From positions 62,001-126,000 of the forward strand of contig NZ_MIGY01000001.1 in the NCBI RefSeq assembly GCF_002940665.1: 64,000 nucleotides of DNA, written 5' to 3'. Source of the stretch: Xanthomonas arboricola. GTDB taxonomy: Bacteria > Pseudomonadota > Gammaproteobacteria > Xanthomonadales > Xanthomonadaceae. Each line of letters opens with the position of its first letter. Position 1 is the stretch's first letter. This document shows, in pieces, positions 23,502 to 31,619 of the stretch. A program made the position numbers and the translations under genes. The notes beneath the pieces were generated by a model. It worked only from the letters and a program-made list of their open reading frames with translations, had not been told where the DNA came from and ran no database searches.

Positions 23502-24206
23502 ATGCGATTCAAACGACCGCAGGTGCGCTACGCCGATACGCCGCAGCCTGCCACTCCGTACCAAGCAGCCGCCCAGGTGTGGGACGACCGTATCGGCTCG
23601 GCCCGCGTGCAGGCCAAGAACTGGCGGCTGATGGCCTTCGGCTGCCTAGTGCTCGCGCTGCTGATGGCTGGCGGCCTGGTCTGGCGCTCGGCGCAGTCCA
23701 TCGTGACCCCTTACGTCATCGAGGTCGATCAGGCCGGACAGGTGCGTGCCGTGGGCGAGGCCGCCACGCCTTACAAGCCGGCTGACGTGCAAGTCGCCTA
23801 TCACCTGGCGCGCTTCGTGACGCTGGTGCGCTCGCTGTCCATCGACCCCATCGTCGTGCGGCAGAACTGGCTCGATGCCTACGACTACACCACCGACCGC
23901 GGCGCGGCCGTGCTGAACGATTACGCCAGCAAGAACGATCCGTTCGCCCGCGTTGGCCGGGAGTCGGTGACGGTGCAGATCACCAGTGTGACCCGTGCCA
24001 GCGACACGTCTTTCAACGTGCGTTGGACGGAGCAGCGCTACGTCAACGGCGCGCCCGCCGGCACCGAGCGCTGGAACGCCGTGCTGTCCACCGTCTTGCA
24101 AACCCCGCGCACCGAACAGCGCCTGCGCAAGAACCCGTTGGGGATCTACGTCAACGGTCTGTCGTGGAGCCGCGAACTGGATTCTTCTGAAGGAGCCAAG
24201 CCATGA
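23502..24206 (+). CDS. trbF: TrbF, VirB8-like protein
   Basis: A 234-aa bitopic inner-membrane protein that bridges the ATPases and the outer core. A cytoplasmic N-terminus with TPYQAAAQVWDDRIGSARVQ is the family mark. One membrane segment covers residues about 45-62 (GCLVLALLMAGGLVW). The periplasmic VirB8 domain follows, with IVTPYVIEVD and NPLGIYVNGLSWSREL at the end. The stop overlaps the trbG start as ATGA. Confidence 0.94.
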   Translation: MRFKRPQVRYADTPQPATPYQAAAQVWDDRIGSARVQAKNWRLMAFGCLVLALLMAGGLVWRSAQSIVTPYVIEVDQAGQVRAVGEAATPYKPADVQVAYHLARFVTLVRSLSIDPIVVRQNWLDAYDYTTDRGAAVLNDYASKNDPFARVGRESVTVQITSVTRASDTSFNVRWTEQRYVNGAPAGTERWNAVLSTVLQTPRTEQRLRKNPLGIYVNGLSWSRELDSSEGAKP

Positions 24207-25192
24207 ACCTACCTTTCCGCTTTTACGCTTTGCCGTCGATCCTGCTGGCCCTTGCGGGCTGCGCCTCGCAGGGCAAGCCGCCGACCATCTCGCTCGACGA
24301 GCCGGTGCAGGCCCAGCCGCTGCCCGAACCGCCAGCGCCGGTGGAGGTCGTCGCCGTCCCTGAGCCGCTGGCGTTGCCTGCGCAGTTGAAGCCGCTGCCG
24401 GCGGCCGATGCGGCCCCGGCTGCGCCGGAGCCGGCCGATGAGAAGGTGCGCGTTTCGCGTGCCAACGCGGAGGCGCGCATCGCACCCACGCGCGAGGGCT
24501 ACGTCAATGCGATCCAGGTCTGGCCCTTCACCGATGGCGCGCTCTATCAGGTCTATGCCGCGCCGGGGCGCGTGACCGTGGTGTCACTCCAGCCGGGCGA
24601 GGAACTGGTGACGGTCGCCGCTGGCGATACGGTACGCTGGATCGTCGGCGACACGTCCAGCGGCAGCGGCGATGCGCTGCGCGTGAACGTGCTGGTGAAG
24701 CCCATCCGCTCGGGCCTGAAAACTAATCTGGTCATCACCACCAGCCGACGCACCTACCTGCTGGAGCTGACCTCGACGGAAAAGGCGTGGATGGCGTCGG
24801 CATCTTGGGACTACCCGAAAGACCGGATGCTGGCCTTGCAGCGCCAGTCGCAGGCGGCCAGCGCCGCCGCGCCGGTCGATACCGGCCTGTCGCTGGAGAA
24901 GATCCGTTTCCGCTACGCGGTGTCGGGCAGCAACCCACCGTGGAAGCCGCTACGCGCCTTCGACGACGGCGAGAAGGTTTATATCCAGTTCCCGGCAGGT
25001 ATCGCCCAGGGCGAGCTGCCGCCGCTGTTCGTGATCGGCGCGCAGGGCGACGGGCAACTGGTGAACTACCGTTTTCGCTCGCCGTACTACATCGTGGATC
25101 GGCTGTTCGGCGCGGCCGAACTGCGCCTGGGCGGCGATGGTGGCGACGTGGTGCGGATCGAGCGCACCGACGGCGTGGCGCGGAGGAACTGA
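24203..25192 (+). CDS. trbG: TrbG, VirB9/CagX-like outer-core protein
   Basis: A 329-aa secreted protein of the outer-membrane core complex. The signal peptide ends in a lipobox-like LALAGCAS. A Pro/Ala-rich linker spans residues about 30-80. The VirB9 domain follows: YVNAIQVWPFTDGALYQVYA, an ITTSRRTYLLEL segment, and the C-terminal PPLFVIGAQGDGQLVNYRF with YIVDRLFGAAELRLG. It forms the ring with TrbI. The gap to trbI is only two bases. Confidence 0.94.
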   Translation: MNLPFRFYALPSILLALAGCASQGKPPTISLDEPVQAQPLPEPPAPVEVVAVPEPLALPAQLKPLPAADAAPAAPEPADEKVRVSRANAEARIAPTREGYVNAIQVWPFTDGALYQVYAAPGRVTVVSLQPGEELVTVAAGDTVRWIVGDTSSGSGDALRVNVLVKPIRSGLKTNLVITTSRRTYLLELTSTEKAWMASASWDYPKDRMLALQRQSQAASAAAPVDTGLSLEKIRFRYAVSGSNPPWKPLRAFDDGEKVYIQFPAGIAQGELPPLFVIGAQGDGQLVNYRFRSPYYIVDRLFGAAELRLGGDGGDVVRIERTDGVARRN

Positions 25193-25194
25193 CC

Positions 25195-26475
25195 ATGAGC
25201 CAGGACGATACCCCTGACCTTGCAGCCCCGCAGGTGGCCAAGGTGGCGCCCGAGGCGGTGGCGCTGCGCGCCCAGCCGCGCCCGGTCACGCGCCTGAACC
25301 GGCGCACGCTGGCCATCCTCGCCGGCGTCCTGTCGGTCGCCGTGTTCGGCGCGCTGATGTGGTCACTGCAACCGCAGCGGCGCGGCGCGGGCGAACAGAC
25401 CGAGCTTTACAACGTCGATCGCGTGTCGAAGTCGGAAGGACTGGACGGGTTGCCAGCGGACTACTCCAAGCTGCCGCCGGCCTTGTCGCCTGCCGTGCCA
25501 GAACTGGGGCCGCCACTGCCGGGCGATCTTGGCCCGGCCATCGTGAAGTCGCAGCAACCGGTGACTGCCGCCTATGCGGCCCCAGGCCACGATCCGAACG
25601 ACGCGCTGCGCAAGGAAGCCGAAGCGGCCGCGGCCTCGTCGGTGTTCTTCCGCTCGGGTGGGCAGAATGCGGCGCCGGTAGCGCAGACACAGGTGGCTGC
25701 TGCGCCGGGCTTCGCTGCCAACGCGGCGTTCGATCCGATGGCGGCTGGCCCGGCCTCGACGGCGGCCCAGCCTGCCGATCCGACCGCCGTGCAGAACCGG
25801 CAAGACCAGAAAGAGGCTTTCCTGAAAGGCGGTTCCACGGAAACCCGTAATTCCGGCAACCTGACCCTGCCGGCTTCGCCGTACCAGGTCATGGCCGGAA
25901 CGGTGGTGGCCGGTGCCTTGGTGACGGGCATCAAGTCGGACTTGCCGGGCGACGTGATCGCCACGGTGACAGAGCCGGTCTATGACACGGCCACCGGGCG
26001 TTTCCTGCTGATCCCGCAGGGTTCGCGCATCCTGGGGCGCTACAACAGCTCGGTCAGCTATGGGCAGAGCCGCGTGCAGGTGGTGTGGAACCGGATCATC
26101 CTGCCCGACACGTCATCGCTCACGCTCGACAACCTCGTCGGCACCGATCCGGCCGGGTATGCCGGGCTGGAAGACGATGTGGACTGGCATTGGGATCGCA
26201 TCTTTGCCGGTGCGGCGCTGACCACGCTGCTGGGCATCGGCGCCGAGCTGGCCGCGCCGGAGAACCGCCAGGACGGCGATCGCGTCATCATCGCCGGGCG
26301 CGACAGCTTGCAGGACACGGTGAATCAGGTCGGCCAGGAAGTGACCCGTCGCAACCTCAACATCCAGCCCACCTTGACCGAACGGCCGGGCCTGCCGGTA
26401 CGGATCATCGTCAACCGCGACTTGGTGTTGCGCCCGTACCAGCCGCTGTTCTTCAATCGAGGGACTTCACGATGA
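25195..26475 (+). CDS. trbI: TrbI, VirB10-like core channel protein
   Basis: A 426-aa VirB10 homologue spanning from the inner membrane to the outer membrane. One membrane anchor lies at residues about 39-57 (LAILAGVLSVAVFGALMW). A long Pro/Ala-rich periplasmic linker follows to about residue 225. The C-terminal barrel domain starts with SPYQVMAGTVVAGALVTGI and contains GRFLLIPQGSRILGRYNSS. It ends with PVRIIVNRDLVLRPYQPLF. The ATG at 25195 is preceded by GGAGG; the longer frame upstream is a shadow of trbG. It overlaps the DUF2274 gene. Confidence 0.95.
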   Translation: MSQDDTPDLAAPQVAKVAPEAVALRAQPRPVTRLNRRTLAILAGVLSVAVFGALMWSLQPQRRGAGEQTELYNVDRVSKSEGLDGLPADYSKLPPALSPAVPELGPPLPGDLGPAIVKSQQPVTAAYAAPGHDPNDALRKEAEAAAASSVFFRSGGQNAAPVAQTQVAAAPGFAANAAFDPMAAGPASTAAQPADPTAVQNRQDQKEAFLKGGSTETRNSGNLTLPASPYQVMAGTVVAGALVTGIKSDLPGDVIATVTEPVYDTATGRFLLIPQGSRILGRYNSSVSYGQSRVQVVWNRIILPDTSSLTLDNLVGTDPAGYAGLEDDVDWHWDRIFAGAALTTLLGIGAELAAPENRQDGDRVIIAGRDSLQDTVNQVGQEVTRRNLNIQPTLTERPGLPVRIIVNRDLVLRPYQPLFFNRGTSR

Positions 26476-26717
26476 GCACGACCAAGAAGCTGCGGCTCGG
26501 GCCGCTGCCCAAGACCGAAAGCGTCAAACTGACCTTTGCCTGCCCGGCCAGCCTCAAAGCCGACCTCGACCGCTACGCCGCGCTGCACGCGCAGGCGTAT
26601 GGCGAGGCGGTGGATGCGGTGACGCTGATCCCGCACATGCTGGAAGCGTTCATGGCGGGGGATCGGGGATTCAGAAAAGGAGGGACGGGCAAGGCCGCCC
26701 CGCCGAAACCTAGTTGA
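26472..26717 (+). CDS. DUF2274 protein at the end of the trb operon
   Basis: An 81-aa protein of the DUF2274 family, which regularly follows trbI in Tn4371-type elements. The opening KLRLGPLPKTESVKLTF and the helix SLKADLDRYAALHAQAYGE with LIPHMLEAFMAGD are the family marks. The shape resembles a small ribbon-helix-helix DNA-binding protein, but this is a guess. The ATG overlaps the trbI stop. A strong hairpin follows 32 bases after the stop, so this is the last gene of the transfer operon. Confidence 0.85.
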   Translation: MSTTKKLRLGPLPKTESVKLTFACPASLKADLDRYAALHAQAYGEAVDAVTLIPHMLEAFMAGDRGFRKGGTGKAAPPKPS

Positions 26718-26749
26718 CGATGCGGACGCCTCTACCATCCGCCCACAAT

Positions 26750-26777
26750 GAAAGCGCAGCCCAAGGGCTGCGCTTTC
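26750..26777. terminator. Strong hairpin terminating the trb operon
   Basis: GAAAGCGCAGCCC at 26,750-26,762 pairs perfectly, over 13 bp, with GGGCTGCGCTTTC at 26,765-26,777 around a two-base AA spacer. The sequence after it is GCTTTGAG, so the U-tract is weak on the plus strand. The stem is long enough for a bidirectional stop. Confidence 0.8.
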
Positions 26778-27236
26778 GCTTTGAGCGGTAGCTTGCGACA
26801 GGCCGGACTATGATGATGGTGTGACCTTGCCCGCTCCTCCGCTCCTGGGCTTGCTACCGCGAAACGCCTATGCGACACCTAGCTCAAAACGCGGCGAGAG
26901 CACACCGAGGCCGAAATTTGGCCTAACCTATTACCCCACAAGACATTTCGTACCGTTGCGTGTCTGCACTAATGACTTGACAGCGGACATTTTTTATTGG
27001 GCAAGCCAAAAGTTCTGCCGCCTCGCCTTGCGATGACACCTGCCCCGCTTCCGGCACGAGTCAGATGTGCCAAATGTGTGCGGATCGATGCGACCGGGGC
27101 GAATCGACCAGCCGACCTCCGGCGCGTCGAAATCGCTTGTGCCCGCGCAAGGCTCGCGGTAAACCTACGCTACCGGATGGTGTAGTGCGTCCGGCTCGCG
27201 CTGGTCCTTTCCGCAGTTCCGTTGAGGAGGTGGATG
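26778..27236. other. Gene-free junction region between ICE and chromosome
   Basis: About 460 bases without a convincing gene; the short frames here show no family features. Base composition drops in GC around 26,910-27,010, unlike either side. A palindromic stretch AGGCCGAAATTTGGCCT lies near 26,909-26,925. A perfect TTGACA is at 26,977-26,982 with no good -10 box behind it, followed by a TTTTTTATT run at about 26,990-26,998. The right attachment site of the element should lie in here, since trb genes end before it and host-type genes begin after it. The exact point cannot be fixed without the left end or an empty-site genome. Confidence 0.55.
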
Positions 27237-27905
27237 ATGGTTCGCACGCAATCGCAGGTTTCTTCCCGATCCACTGGCATCGACACGTCGCGCGTCCTGG
27301 CGATGAGCACGGCGGTGGCCTTGCACTTGCTGGCCGGCGGGCTGTTGTTGATACCGCTCTCGTACCGGGCAATTCCGCAGCAGCCCGCACCGAAAGAACG
27401 CTGGGTCATGCCCATCACCATCGAGACGCCGCCGCCACCGGTGTTTCCGATCGAGGTGAAGTTCAAGCCGAAGGCAACGCATACATCGCCGACCACGGTG
27501 CCGGTGCAGGTGCAGACCCAGGTGATCAGTGAGCCCGCGGTGGTCGACAACGCAACGTTCGCCTTACCTGCGGTCTCGGAGGCGGCGTCTGACAGCGCGC
27601 CGGCGATTGCCGCGCCCAGCGGTCCGATCGAGGCAGGCCAGCTGCAGTATCTGAGCTCACCGGCGCCGAGTTACCCGGCGGCAGCGCTGCGTGCCGGGCA
27701 GCAAGGCACGGTGCTGCTGCGCGTGTTGGTCGGCACCGATGGGCGCCCGGCCGAGGTGAGCGTGCAGACCAGCAGCGGTCATCGCGCGCTCGATCTGGCC
27801 GCACGTAGCCAGGTGCTGCGCAACTGGCGCTTCCAGCCGGCGATGCAGAACGGCCAGGCCGTGCAGGCCTACGGCCTGGTGCCGGTGAGTTTTTCGTTGA
27901 ACTGA
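27237..27905 (+). CDS. TonB-family energy transducer
   Basis: A 222-aa TonB-like protein. A short cytoplasmic start is followed by one membrane anchor (STAVALHLLAGGLLLIPL). A Pro-rich periplasmic spacer contains TPPPPVFPIEVKFKPK. The C-terminal TonB domain shows PAPSYPAAALRAGQQGTVLLR, VGTDGRPAEVSVQTSSGHRALD and NWRFQPAMQNGQAV. It would pass proton-motive energy to TonB-dependent outer-membrane receptors, which are numerous in xanthomonads. AGGAGG at 27,225-27,230 supports the ATG at 27237; one codon earlier is also possible. No exbB or exbD genes are adjacent. Confidence 0.88.
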   Translation: MVRTQSQVSSRSTGIDTSRVLAMSTAVALHLLAGGLLLIPLSYRAIPQQPAPKERWVMPITIETPPPPVFPIEVKFKPKATHTSPTTVPVQVQTQVISEPAVVDNATFALPAVSEAASDSAPAIAAPSGPIEAGQLQYLSSPAPSYPAAALRAGQQGTVLLRVLVGTDGRPAEVSVQTSSGHRALDLAARSQVLRNWRFQPAMQNGQAVQAYGLVPVSFSLN

Positions 27906-27917
27906 TGCGTCATCACC

Positions 27918-27946
27918 TGCGGCGACCCGGATGCCCGGTCGCCGCA
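27918..27946. terminator. Hairpin after the tonB-like gene
   Basis: TGCGGCGACC at 27,918-27,927 pairs perfectly with GGTCGCCGCA at 27,937-27,946. There is no U-tract, so this may be a Rho-dependent or weak terminator, or an RNA-end-protecting hairpin. It sits 13 bases after the tonB-like stop. Nothing else was seen between it and rlmH. Confidence 0.5.
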
Positions 27947-28143
27947 TGGTCTGGCGTTGCGCAGCCGGCCACTGCGAGGCCACGGTTTCAGCTGTTGCAT
28001 GCGCAGCATTGCATCGCGCCTTGCGTGCACGCGACGACGTGCGGTCTCGCGGATCGGATTAAGGGTGCGCGCTGCTACTCGCCCGCACACCCATCTGGAA
28101 AGCGCAGCGGCGAGACGCGGCATACTGCCCTCGCGCATGCCGC

Positions 28144-28614
28144 TTAGGCGCGGTGATACGGATGGTTGGCCAGCATCGCTGCAGCGCGGTACAGCTGCTC
28201 GGCGACGATCAGGCGCACCAGCATGTGCGGCAGGGTCAGCGGGCCGATCGACCAGCTTTCGCTGGCGGTTTTCAGCACCTCGGCGGCGTGACCTTCGGGG
28301 CCGCCGATCAGGAACGCCAGATCGCGGCCCTGCCCGCGCCAGTGCTCCATGCGCTGGGCCAGCTGTTCCGAACTGAGCGGGCGGCCCGGGATATCCAGCG
28401 CAACCACGTAGGCGTTCTTGGGCAACGCGGTAAGCACGCGGCGGCCTTCGTCGTCGATCGCACGTTGCGCGTCGCGCCCTTTGCCGCGCAGGCCGGGCTC
28501 GATCTCGACCAGCTCCAGCGGCATCCAGTGGGAGAGACGTTTCTGATATTCGGCAAAGCCCTGCGCCACCCAGGCCGGTGCGCGCTCGCCGGTAGCGATA
28601 AGTCGGCATTTCAT
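28144..28614 (-). CDS. rlmH: 23S rRNA (pseudouridine1915-N3)-methyltransferase RlmH
   Basis: A 156-aa SPOUT-class methyltransferase that methylates pseudouridine 1915 of 23S rRNA in assembled ribosomes. Start MKCRLIATGERAPAWV and the segments FAEYQKRL and LDIPGRPLSSEQLA are typical. The knot-forming SAM site is visible as LAFLIGGPEGHAAEVL. The C-terminal LPHMLVRLIVAEQLYRA is nearly invariant in the family. The ATG at 28614 gives the usual length. rsfS, nadD and holA lie a few kb away on the same strand, but the DUF839 gene interrupts the usual rsfS-rlmH adjacency. Confidence 0.96.
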   Translation of the reverse strand: MKCRLIATGERAPAWVAQGFAEYQKRLSHWMPLELVEIEPGLRGKGRDAQRAIDDEGRRVLTALPKNAYVVALDIPGRPLSSEQLAQRMEHWRGQGRDLAFLIGGPEGHAAEVLKTASESWSIGPLTLPHMLVRLIVAEQLYRAAAMLANHPYHRA

Positions 28615-28735
28615 GACCACATGATATCCGCGTCACAGCTTGGGCATCGGAACCGGGTCGATCGCGCCGGTGTCATGGTGCGGTTACAGCGGGCTTCTAG
28701 GGTCGGCGCACTACCCAGCCCGCAGGAGTCGTTCG

Positions 28736-30277
28736 ATGCCGATTTTCGATCCCGCCCGCCGCCAGGTGCTCAAGGGCAGCGCCGCCGTGATGGCCGCCGG
28801 TGCGCTTGGCAGTTTGAGCGCGCTGCAAGCGCGCCAGGCCCGGGCCGCCAACAGCGCCTCGCCGCCGCTGCAGCTTGCCCCGGTGCCCAGCCGGTATGGT
28901 CCGCTCGCGCCGGTCGCCGACCAGAGCACCGGGCTGCCGTTGCTACAGTTGCCGCGCGGTTTCAGCTACCGCTCGTTCGGCTGGAGCGGCGACCGCATGG
29001 ACGATGGCCAGCCCTGCCCCGACCGCCATGACGGCATGGCCGTGGTCGGCCTGCGTCGGCCCGACTGGCGTCCGGGCAGCGACCCGTTGCGCGGCCTGGA
29101 ATATGTGCTGATCCGCAACCACGAACGCGGTGCGACCACCCCGTTCCGCGCACCGGCGATGTACGACACCGGCATCGTCAGCGGCACCCAACTGGCCGGC
29201 GGCGGCACCACCACGCTGAGTTACGGCCGCCGCGGCTGGGGCAGTCTGGAGCCCAGCCTGGGCGGCACCCTGGTCAACTGCGCCGGCGGCCCGACCCCGT
29301 GGGGCACCTGGCTGAGCTGCGAGGAGATCAAGACCAATGCGGTATCCAGCACCGGCCGCAAGCATGGCTACGTGTTCGAAGTGGACCCGGACAGCAAGCG
29401 CACCACCGGCCGGCCGCTGGTCGGGCTGGGCCGCTTCAGCCACGAGGCAGTGGCGATCGATCCGCGTACCGGCATCGTCTATCTCACCGAGGACGATCGC
29501 AACAAGGCCGGTCTGTACCGCTTCATTCCCAACGACCGCCGTGGGCGCAATGGCTCGCTGGAAAACGGCGGCCGGCTGCAGGCCGCCCGCGTGCGCGGGC
29601 GGCGCAATGCCGATCTCACCGTCGCCAGCATCGGCCAGCAGTTCCAGCTGGAATGGGTGGACATCGAAGAGCCGGATCTGGACAGCATCGCCGCGCCGAC
29701 CGGCTTTGCCGACATCGGCGCCAACGACACCCTGAGCGGGCCGTTCGCGCAGGCCTGGGCAAACGGCGCGCTGCGCATGAGCCGTGGCGAAGGCATCTGG
29801 TACAGCTACGGCAAGCTCTTCATCGTCGACACCAGCACCGGCGTGGATGCGCAGGGCCGGCGCGGTTACGGCAACGGCGCGGTATGGGTGCTGGACCTGT
29901 TCACCCAGCGCCTGAGCGCTCTGTTCGTCAGCGGCAATCAGCTGGCCGCGCACAACCCGGACAACGTCACCGTCAGCGCGCGCGGCGGCGTGGTGCTGTG
30001 CGAAGACGGCGGCGAAAGCCCGGACGAATACGGCCCCGGCGCGCGGCTGCTCGGGCTGACCCGCGGCGGCGAATCGTTCTATCTGGCCAAGAACAATGTG
30101 CAGCTCACCTCGCAGCAGATCGCCGATGCCGGCAAGACCATTGCCGAGGGCGACTACCGCGATACCGAGTTCTGCGGCGCCTGCTGGGATCCGCTGGCGC
30201 GCACCCTGTTCGTCAACATCCAGACCCCGGGCATCACTCTGGCGATCACCGGGCCGTGGGAGCGCGGGCCGTTGTGA
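28736..30277 (+). CDS. Tat-exported DUF839/PhoX-like protein
   Basis: A 513-aa exported protein of the DUF839 family, to which PhoX-type phosphatases belong. The twin-arginine signal is clear: DPARRQVLKGSAAVMAAG, followed by a hydrophobic run and AQARQARAA. The mature part shows beta-propeller-like repeats with GTLVNCAGGPTPWGTWLSCE, RFSHEAVAIDP and YLTEDDRNKAGLYRF. CEDGGES and FCGACWDP stand near the end. PhoX uses Ca and Fe ions bound by such Glu and Cys residues. It is shorter than many PhoX enzymes. Phosphatase activity is possible but not proven. AGGAG lies seven bases before the ATG. Confidence 0.85.
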   Translation: MPIFDPARRQVLKGSAAVMAAGALGSLSALQARQARAANSASPPLQLAPVPSRYGPLAPVADQSTGLPLLQLPRGFSYRSFGWSGDRMDDGQPCPDRHDGMAVVGLRRPDWRPGSDPLRGLEYVLIRNHERGATTPFRAPAMYDTGIVSGTQLAGGGTTTLSYGRRGWGSLEPSLGGTLVNCAGGPTPWGTWLSCEEIKTNAVSSTGRKHGYVFEVDPDSKRTTGRPLVGLGRFSHEAVAIDPRTGIVYLTEDDRNKAGLYRFIPNDRRGRNGSLENGGRLQAARVRGRRNADLTVASIGQQFQLEWVDIEEPDLDSIAAPTGFADIGANDTLSGPFAQAWANGALRMSRGEGIWYSYGKLFIVDTSTGVDAQGRRGYGNGAVWVLDLFTQRLSALFVSGNQLAAHNPDNVTVSARGGVVLCEDGGESPDEYGPGARLLGLTRGGESFYLAKNNVQLTSQQIADAGKTIAEGDYRDTEFCGACWDPLARTLFVNIQTPGITLAITGPWERGPL

Positions 30278-30323
30278 ACCTGTGGCCCTGAGCTGGCTGT
30301 CTTAGGCATAGGGCAACGGCCAG

Positions 30324-30357
30324 CGCTGCCGAACGGACCGGCCTCCGTTCGGCAGCG
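30324..30357. terminator. Perfect 14-bp hairpin between convergent genes
   Basis: CGCTGCCGAACGGA at 30,324-30,337 pairs with TCCGTTCGGCAGCG at 30,344-30,357 around CCGGCC. It sits between the ends of the DUF839 gene and the minus-strand J-domain gene and could stop transcription from both. No U-tract follows. Nothing else was seen in this 215-base gap. Confidence 0.55.
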
Positions 30358-30492
30358 TCGCTCCGGCCGCCGGCACAACGCCACGCATGCACGCGCCCCG
30401 ATTGCAGGGCTGGCAGTGTGTCCAGCCAAGGCTGCGCGCCGCGCGCGCGCGATGGCGGGTGTGCAAGCCGACAACCACCATAAAGACCGGGA

Positions 30493-31608
30493 TCAGAACC
30501 AGGGCGCGTCGGGCGCGCCCGCCATGGCGCGCTGCCGCTTCAACCAGCGCTTGAACGATTGCGGGTCTTCCAGCTCGCGCAGGCCACGGCGCGCGTCCAG
30601 CAGGTCGTCTTCGACTTCGCGCTTGAGTTGGGCCATCAAACGGCCCAGTCGCTCCGGCTTGGGGCGCGACGGCAGCTCCAGCCCGTATTCGGCGCAAAAG
30701 TCGTCCGACTGCTGCTGCACCTGCTGCTGCAGCTGCCTGCACTGCCGATCCAGCTCGCGGTTGTAGTCCTGCAAGCGCGCGGCGCTCATCGCATCCACGC
30801 CTTGCGCGTCCATCAGCCCGATCTCGGCCTGTAGTTCGAGCAGACCCAGCAGATCACCGGCCTTGTAGGCCGCGTTGAGCCGCTGCATCAGGATGGTGCG
30901 CGCGGCGTGGTCGTCGGCGCCCTTGGCGCGGTCCGGATGCAGATTGCCGGCCAGCTTGCGATAGAGCTCGCGCAACGGAGGCGGCTCGGCATTCTCCACC
31001 ACTGCCTTGTGCTCGGCACGCTTGCGCCGTTGTGTGTGGCGTTGCTGTTGCTGCGCACGCTCCTGCTGCAGGCGCTCGCTGACGCGCTCGTAGAGCTGCT
31101 CGGGCGAATCGATGCCATCAAGCTCGTCGGCATCCAGCCCGTAGGCCTGGCCGAGGATCTGCTTCATCAGCGCATCGGATTCGGCGACTTCCTGATCGTA
31201 ACCGGCTGCGCTGTGGCGGTCGTAGATTGGGCGCAGTGACTCATGGCCGGCCTCGATCAGCGGGGCGGCGATATCGCACAGCAATTCGGACAGGAAGGCG
31301 CGGTCGGCCTTACCCAGCTTGACCGTGGCATACGCATGGTCGAGCTCTTCGACCAGGGCGATGTCGGCCGCGCGGCGGTGGTCGAGCAAGGGCTGCAATT
31401 CGGCGTGGTAACGCTCGCGCCACTGCGACAGTGCAAGCTGCCAGGCCTGCAGGTCGGCACGATGCCGTTCCAGGTCGCGCAGCAATCGGTCGAAGCGCTT
31501 GCGTGCCGGCGACAGCGGCGCGCCGGAGGCGTGCGCGCCCTGGCTGCGCAGCTGTTGCAGCGCCTGCGAGGCAGGCGCGTCGGTCGGGGGTCGGGCATTG
31601 CGTGGCAT
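30493..31608 (-). CDS. J-domain-containing protein (C-terminal DnaJ-like domain)
   Basis: A 371-aa cytoplasmic protein. The first half is alpha-helical and Arg/Gln-rich, with likely coiled coil (RVSERLQQERAQQQQ). A DnaJ-like segment follows near residues 220-270: LRELYRKLAGNLHPDRA with the HPD triad. The end is again helical. J domains stimulate DnaK, but here the domain is internal and the glycine-rich and zinc parts of DnaJ are missing, so it is a specialised co-chaperone at most. The ATG at 31608 lies just 11 bases after the rsfS stop. The longer frame upstream (to 31755) lies over rsfS and was rejected. Probably co-transcribed with rsfS. Confidence 0.75.
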   Translation of the reverse strand: MPRNARPPTDAPASQALQQLRSQGAHASGAPLSPARKRFDRLLRDLERHRADLQAWQLALSQWRERYHAELQPLLDHRRAADIALVEELDHAYATVKLGKADRAFLSELLCDIAAPLIEAGHESLRPIYDRHSAAGYDQEVAESDALMKQILGQAYGLDADELDGIDSPEQLYERVSERLQQERAQQQQRHTQRRKRAEHKAVVENAEPPPLRELYRKLAGNLHPDRAKGADDHAARTILMQRLNAAYKAGDLLGLLELQAEIGLMDAQGVDAMSAARLQDYNRELDRQCRQLQQQVQQQSDDFCAEYGLELPSRPKPERLGRLMAQLKREVEDDLLDARRGLRELEDPQSFKRWLKRQRAMAGAPDAPWF

Positions 31609-31619
31609 GCCCGGCTCAC

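Noticed and set aside
26990..26998. T-run as attachment core of the ICE
   Set aside because: It matches the remembered TTTTTCAT core only in the T-run. Without the left end this cannot be claimed, so it is only listed as a possibility.
26821..27185. Two short frames in the element-chromosome gap
   Set aside because: No ribosome site, no family features and no hydrophobic or repeated pattern.
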